Of a stretch of DNA of 64,000 nt, positions 59,637-64,000 are shown piece after piece. The stretch lies in contig OX344765.1 in NCBI GenBank assembly GCA_947034895.1, positions 20,961,001 to 21,025,000 on the forward strand, read 5' to 3'. A program made the position numbers and the translations under genes. Position 1 is the first letter of the stretch, and every line of letters begins with the position of its first letter. The notes beneath the pieces are model-generated. The model was not told the DNA's origin and made no database searches. It saw only the letters and a list, made by a program, of their open reading frames with translations. This DNA is from Rhytidiadelphus loreus (Eukaryota; Streptophyta; Bryopsida; Hypnales; Hylocomiaceae).

Positions 59637-60052
59637 CAAGAGCTTATGCTTTTCTTGCATCACAGGCGATGGCAGGCGAAATGATCATGTGCAAATAATC
59701 TTACTAAGACATCAGTCACAACAGTCATAGTCATAGAGTGCCCAATGCAGAAATTCTAGACTCAGATAAAAGTTCTACATCATAGGAATAGCAGTCAATA
59801 AGGATTGAACAAAATAGGAGACTACAGTACATGCTGCTTAAACACAAGAGCTTATGCTTTTCTTGCATCACAGGCGATGGCAGGCGAAATGATCATGTGC
59901 AAATAATCTTACTAAGACATCAGTCACAACAGTCATAGTCATAGAGTGCCCAATGCAGAAATTCTAGACTCAGATAAAAGTTCTACATCATAGGAATAGC
60001 AGTCAATAAGGATTGAACAAAATAGGAGACTACAGTACATGCTGCTTAAACA
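59637..60052. repeat. Perfect 208-bp tandem duplication
   Basis: Units 59637-59844 and 59845-60052 start CAAGAGCTTATGC and appear identical base for base. No frame runs through them. Confidence 0.93.
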
Positions 60053-61861
60053 TAAGCATATTCAGAGGCCTCCTACTCTGCTAAATCACATATGGCATCC
60101 AGAGGTGAGAATGAACCAGAGGTGTACATTTTAGTAGGTAGTGTCCCCTGAGCCACTCATCCTGAAGATTCTCTAATTTTTCATTGATCCAATGACTAAA
60201 GAGACTGGGACAAAAATTGGGCTCATGCAAAACAAGACGACAATGATCCAGCAGGTAAGGACACCCATAGTTGCAATTGCCCCCAAATCATCACTCTAAA
60301 AACTTACACAATGAGTGTGTATTGAATACTGTCACCCTAATAATTTAGACAATGAGTATGTATTAAACAGACAACCTATACATCTGTTGAAATGTGGGTT
60401 TTAGATCATCTACCCATCAAACTGTGAACTTTTATAACATTTGCATGCAGTATTCTAACATTTGGACGCATTTATTTGGCACGTTGAATTCTTTTCATAT
60501 GCTAACAAGAACATACAGAACTTGACCAATGTAATACAAAGAACCACGCTCATCGTTGTCCCTACCTTTAGGGATTTTGACAGAGTCTCTCTCAAGTATA
60601 TGAAAGATAATGTAAGAAGTTCCCTGATTGCCTGATTCGACTGATAGACTCACATTACTCAGCTATGGAAACCACAAAACTGCCACAACTTCATGCCACC
60701 ACCAAACCCATAAGGAGCAAAATAAACCAAAGCATGCACGACAGCAACTCAATTCGTCCAAGATTATCCAACAGATTTGAGACAAACTGGGGCACAGAGC
60801 CGCTAAATGAGCTGTGAAGAGCCCGAAATATTGACAGAAGAGAAGAAGAGAGGAGGAAGATTCTATCACTTCATACAGAACAAATCAACTTCGAACCCTA
60901 AAACTTTGTGCACCTCCTAAAATGGAAAAAGAGTGCACCTGATCACTGACCTGAGCACCACAATTTCTAAGGTTTCTAAACTTACATTGTTGCTGCCCTC
61001 CAAAGTTCAATTGAAACACAAGCACAAAACAATTGAAAAAACGCTGATTGAACTCTGAAAGATGTGCTCACCTCTGTCCACAAGAGCCCCGGTCCAATTG
61101 CTCCTGACACCTCAGCAAGTTACACGTCAAGCCATAATCCCAGCCTCAAGGAAACAGAAGGAATTGAGGACGAGTTACCAAATACCCTACCAGATTTCGA
61201 CCCTCAGCTCTCTCAAGGCCATGGCGACAAAATGTCGTTGAACGACAATTGAAAACCGAAGTGAAACAGGTAACGAAGGAGCCTTGCAAAGCAGGGTCTG
61301 GTGGTGACGAGTGATTAGCATACTCCCTATGTTTGTATTCCTGGGATTTTGGTAAAATATTAAGAATAATATTAGTAAAGATTACCATACCGAGTGGTCA
61401 AGGTTGGCATATGTTTAAAAAAATTCCGGAAAATAAGGTTCTGGAGATGTTCAAAATAGAAAAATTTAGCTTTATTTTTTTTCCACATACAAATGGAAGA
61501 AATCCTTTTCCAAAAGTTCTGGGATGTATGTTTGGAAACAAAATTTTGTCAGTTTTGTCAACATTGAAGACGGGTTTTTTAATTGAATTTTACCCCTGAA
61601 CCACCCAAGGTGTTTGGGAAGAGGAAAAGTCCAAAACTGTCGATTTTCAATTTTCAGATTGTCCAAAATTAAAAATTAAAACTTTTTTTTGCAAATTGTA
61701 ACAAACAAGTAATGCAATGTATGGAAAAAAAAATTCTATAAGTAGGATTTTATGAGGAAAAAAAAATACTAAAACCCGCAAACTTATGTTAATTCTACCT
61801 TTGTCATTATTCAATGTCTTCATCTCTCCATTTTGAATTAGAGACGGATCATTGGCCTTTG
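60053..61861. other. Intergenic, GC-richer, possible decayed gene or 5' leader on the minus strand
   Basis: On the minus strand, GTCGCCATGG at about 61220 is a strong start context but its frame closes after 11 codons. Good donor sites follow (GACAGAG then GTGAGC near 61072; CAACAAT then GTAAGT near 60986) and an acceptor-like TTTTAG near 60918. No protein domain results. It could be an untranslated first exon, a decayed gene or chance. Confidence 0.25.
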
Positions 61862-63010
61862 CTACTCTTCACCATTTTTGCACTCACGAATATAAAAGAC
61901 AAACATGTTCACCATTTCCATGTCTAATAGAAACATAAAAACACGATGCCACCATTTGTGAGACCGGTTCTAAGAGCAATATAATCTACACAATTGGTCT
62001 ACAATGTTGGCATAATGCTTGTGAGTTGTATATTCTAAGTGTATAGGAGAAGTTTGGATCCTTTTCCTTGTTGCACCATTCTTTTGAGGTATAGTGACTA
62101 TGGGAAACTCTACTAGAAATTGAATAGGAACAACATGTGTAGAAAGTAAAAGCACTAGTCATGTACCATTCCAAGCAACACAACTCATGGTTCTTGAATC
62201 ATATATACACCATTCCAAAGTCCCTTGAGCACTCCGTGCAAAAGATTTAATATTCTTCAATACCAATGGTATTTCCACCCAATTTGTGTGTAGAGTTCAA
62301 GAGACATAAACGTCTCTCTCTAATAAACTCTTGAATAGTCCAATAGAAGTGAAATGGTTATCCATTATTATGATGTGCCCTTTCTTTGGTGACCCACTAA
62401 TAAATTCAATACGACATTGTGTACTAATGTGAAGTTTTGAGTTGTAGGTGTTCTTTCCATTGCTATGAATTTTACACAATAAATTTGAAAATTTGAAACA
62501 AACTTGGAAACAAAGTTGCTAAACACCAAACCTTTAATTATATACTATGTTGGAGGTTTTATAGGCATATATTTCCATGAAAGACAATATGAGCCTTTGT
62601 ACTTTATCATCATATCATCTACAGCTACATATTTTCTCAAATGTCAAGCCCCCTTGCATGAGTCTCTAATGGCATTTAGCAACCATTCAGCTTGTTCCAT
62701 TTTGTCATAACCTAGTAAGTTTTTGTCTCACTCGTAAGTTTCCAGATTGGTAATTTATAAGCATCTCATCAATTCTACAAATCTCTCTCTATTTATGATG
62801 TTCAAGATAGTTGGACAATGAAATATGGCCCCTTTCCTATAACAATATGAATTGCAATTAGGTTGCCATCTCATGCCCATGTATAAAAGGCTAAAAAGGC
62901 CTTCAAGCTAGACTCAAGTCCTCCCAATCCTTGCCCCCTAGCCCTTGCAACCCACTCAGTAGCCTTTATTCGACATAGTAGACTTTTTCTTCTACCATGT
63001 AGCAAGTTCT
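61862..63010 (-). pseudogene. piggyBac-family (DDE_Tnp_1_7) transposase relic
   Basis: Translated on the minus strand, with frame changes, the region gives the piggyBac/PGBD domain in order: a VEE-like start near 63000, EWVARARGQ and LKAFLAF, then YMGMRWQPNC (62883 down), FHCPTILNI, RFVELMRCL, GYDKMEQAEWLL, VAVDDMMIKYKGSYC, KYMPIKP, the SNFVSKF segment, CRIEFISGSPKKGHIIIMDN followed by HFTSIGLF, EYTTHKHYANIVDQL and SHKWWHRVFMFLLDMEMVN. The first two catalytic Asp residues are kept (62617-62619 and 62360-62362). The third, in the usual GGVDxxDQ motif, reads Asn (62006-62008). At least eight in-frame stops and at least two frameshifts (near 62490-62530 and near 62890) kill it. The C-terminal cysteine-rich domain of active members is not seen. 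Not a host gene. Confidence 0.85.
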
Positions 63011-63472
63011 CTCTCCTGCCCGTTGGTCTACATTGTTGCCTCCTACCGTCGGAGCATTACGTCCCTTCCATAGCCTCTTGTACATGGCTTCTTACACCAA
63101 CGTGTTGACGTGTAGCTCTTCATAGTCTTTTTCAAGATTAAATATGCTTGTTATACATGCATTTAAGAGGCCACTATAAATCTTTTAATGTTCTTTCTTC
63201 ATCTCCTACATTATTAAAATCATATAAATTTTCTTTAGAGACACCCTCTCCCTTCCCTTAGTAGCGTCTTGACTATCCAAGAAGTTGGGATCATACTTTG
63301 CAATGATATATCTAAGAGATGTAGCAATGTTGTGATGTGATCACATCTTGAGGTTAGGGTGGACTTTGTTGTTGTAGGGGATGTAGGGAAGTTGTGGCAA
63401 TAGGTGAAATTGACTTTGTTTCTACTATCAATGTAATGCTAGTGCAAGCATCCCTTGTTTGCAATCAACAAC
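63011..63472. other. Spacer between the transposase relic and the second copia LTR
   Basis: No gene recognised; it may include the lost 5' part of the transposase on the minus strand. Confidence 0.4.
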
Positions 63473-63679
63473 TGATGGAAATAGAATCCGCCACATTAAG
63501 ATTATAACGAGTAGATATTATATAGGTTAGAGACAATTTACAATAATTAGGTTAGTTAGTGTTTAGTTCTTGATGCTGCCTTCTTTTTTGTATTTAGGTT
63601 CAAACTTCATCAATCAAACTCATATGTGTGATCATTTATGTAAAAGTTAGCATCTACGTTACAATATTTTTTTTGATCA
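63473..63679 (+). repeat. Probable 5' LTR of a second copia element (207 bp)
   Basis: The right end is fixed by the PBS at 63680. The left end is the best TG giving short inverted ends (TGAT at the start, ATCA at the end). The other LTR is outside the window, so the left boundary is tentative. Confidence 0.5.
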
Positions 63680-63691
63680 TGGTATCAGAGC
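63680..63691 (+). other. Primer binding site of the second copia element
   Basis: TGGTATCAGAGC, identical to the PBS at 23006, follows a CA end. Confidence 0.85.
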
Positions 63692-63979
63692 TCCGAGGGG
63701 ACAATCTTTGTTGCTTCACTTCTCTACAATGTTTAGTGTATCAATGAGAGAACGGAGTTCAATGCATAATCAAGAAAGTTGAGTACATAGTGTTCATAAG
63801 CAAACAATCGAGTAAGTTGAGTGCATATCAGATAGGTTGTGTCTATGTCGAGAAATATTGTTATATATAAGGAAGATCAATCCCGATCACTGAGCTGATA
63901 GTTTAGGGGGGAAAAAAACGAGTTAGAAAACAAAAAAAGTAAGAGCATCATAAATAGACATACACATTCATATTCAACC
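63692..63979 (+). other. Untranslated leader of the second copia element
   Basis: About 290 bases between PBS and first ATG with no long open frame, comparable to the 167-base leader of the element at 22714. Confidence 0.6.
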
Positions 63980-64000
63980 ATGGCAACTTTGGATGTCTTG
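63980..64000 (+). CDS. gag: Start of gag of the second copia element, cut by the window end
   Basis: ATG in the context CAACCATGGCA opens MATLDVL and runs off the window. Position after a PBS and leader supports gag; seven codons cannot prove it. Confidence 0.5.

Noticed and set aside
61700..63470. TIRs and TTAA sites around the piggyBac relic
   Set aside because: I searched both sides for TTAACCCY and its inverse and found no convincing pair, so element boundaries are not claimed.

Overview
The window looks like nuclear DNA of a land plant or close streptophyte relative with a large, repeat-rich genome. Three things point there: one split gene whose protein reads as the plant-type tRNA isopentenyltransferase IPT9; a Ty1/copia retrotransposon with the plant-typical initiator-Met-tRNA primer site; and GC-rich exons in a very AT-rich, gene-poor background. 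I cannot name the species. Streptophyte is an inference from gene family and element types.

Layout. 1-4118: AT-rich DNA with several short inverted-repeat elements. 4119-9992: GC-rich upstream region and the 11-exon IPT9-like gene on the + strand, the only confidently intact gene. 9993-22708: degraded intergenic DNA with small TIR elements. 22714-28099: a complete but dead copia element (292-bp LTRs, TATTT target duplication, PBS, PPT, gag and pol with four in-frame stops). 28105-44700: AT-rich DNA with foldbacks, minisatellites, MITEs and a weak two-exon gene candidate at 32365-33336. 44705-53341: two large TIR elements filled with degenerate satellite-like repeats. 53947-59343: a cluster of four TTAA-flanked TIR elements. 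59344-61861: mixed DNA with a perfect 208-bp tandem duplication. 61862-63010: a broken transposase of the piggyBac family on the minus strand. 63473-64000: the 5' LTR, PBS and first gag codons of a second copia element, cut by the window end.

The most unusual signal is the pairing of a piggyBac transposase relic with at least ten TIR elements whose ends are TTAA followed by CCCY, the target site and terminal style of piggyBac. A link between the two is inferred: I could not find matching TIRs around the transposase relic itself. Nothing here forms an operon or a pathway beyond the single tRNA-modification gene; the rest is a record of transposition, inverted duplication and decay.
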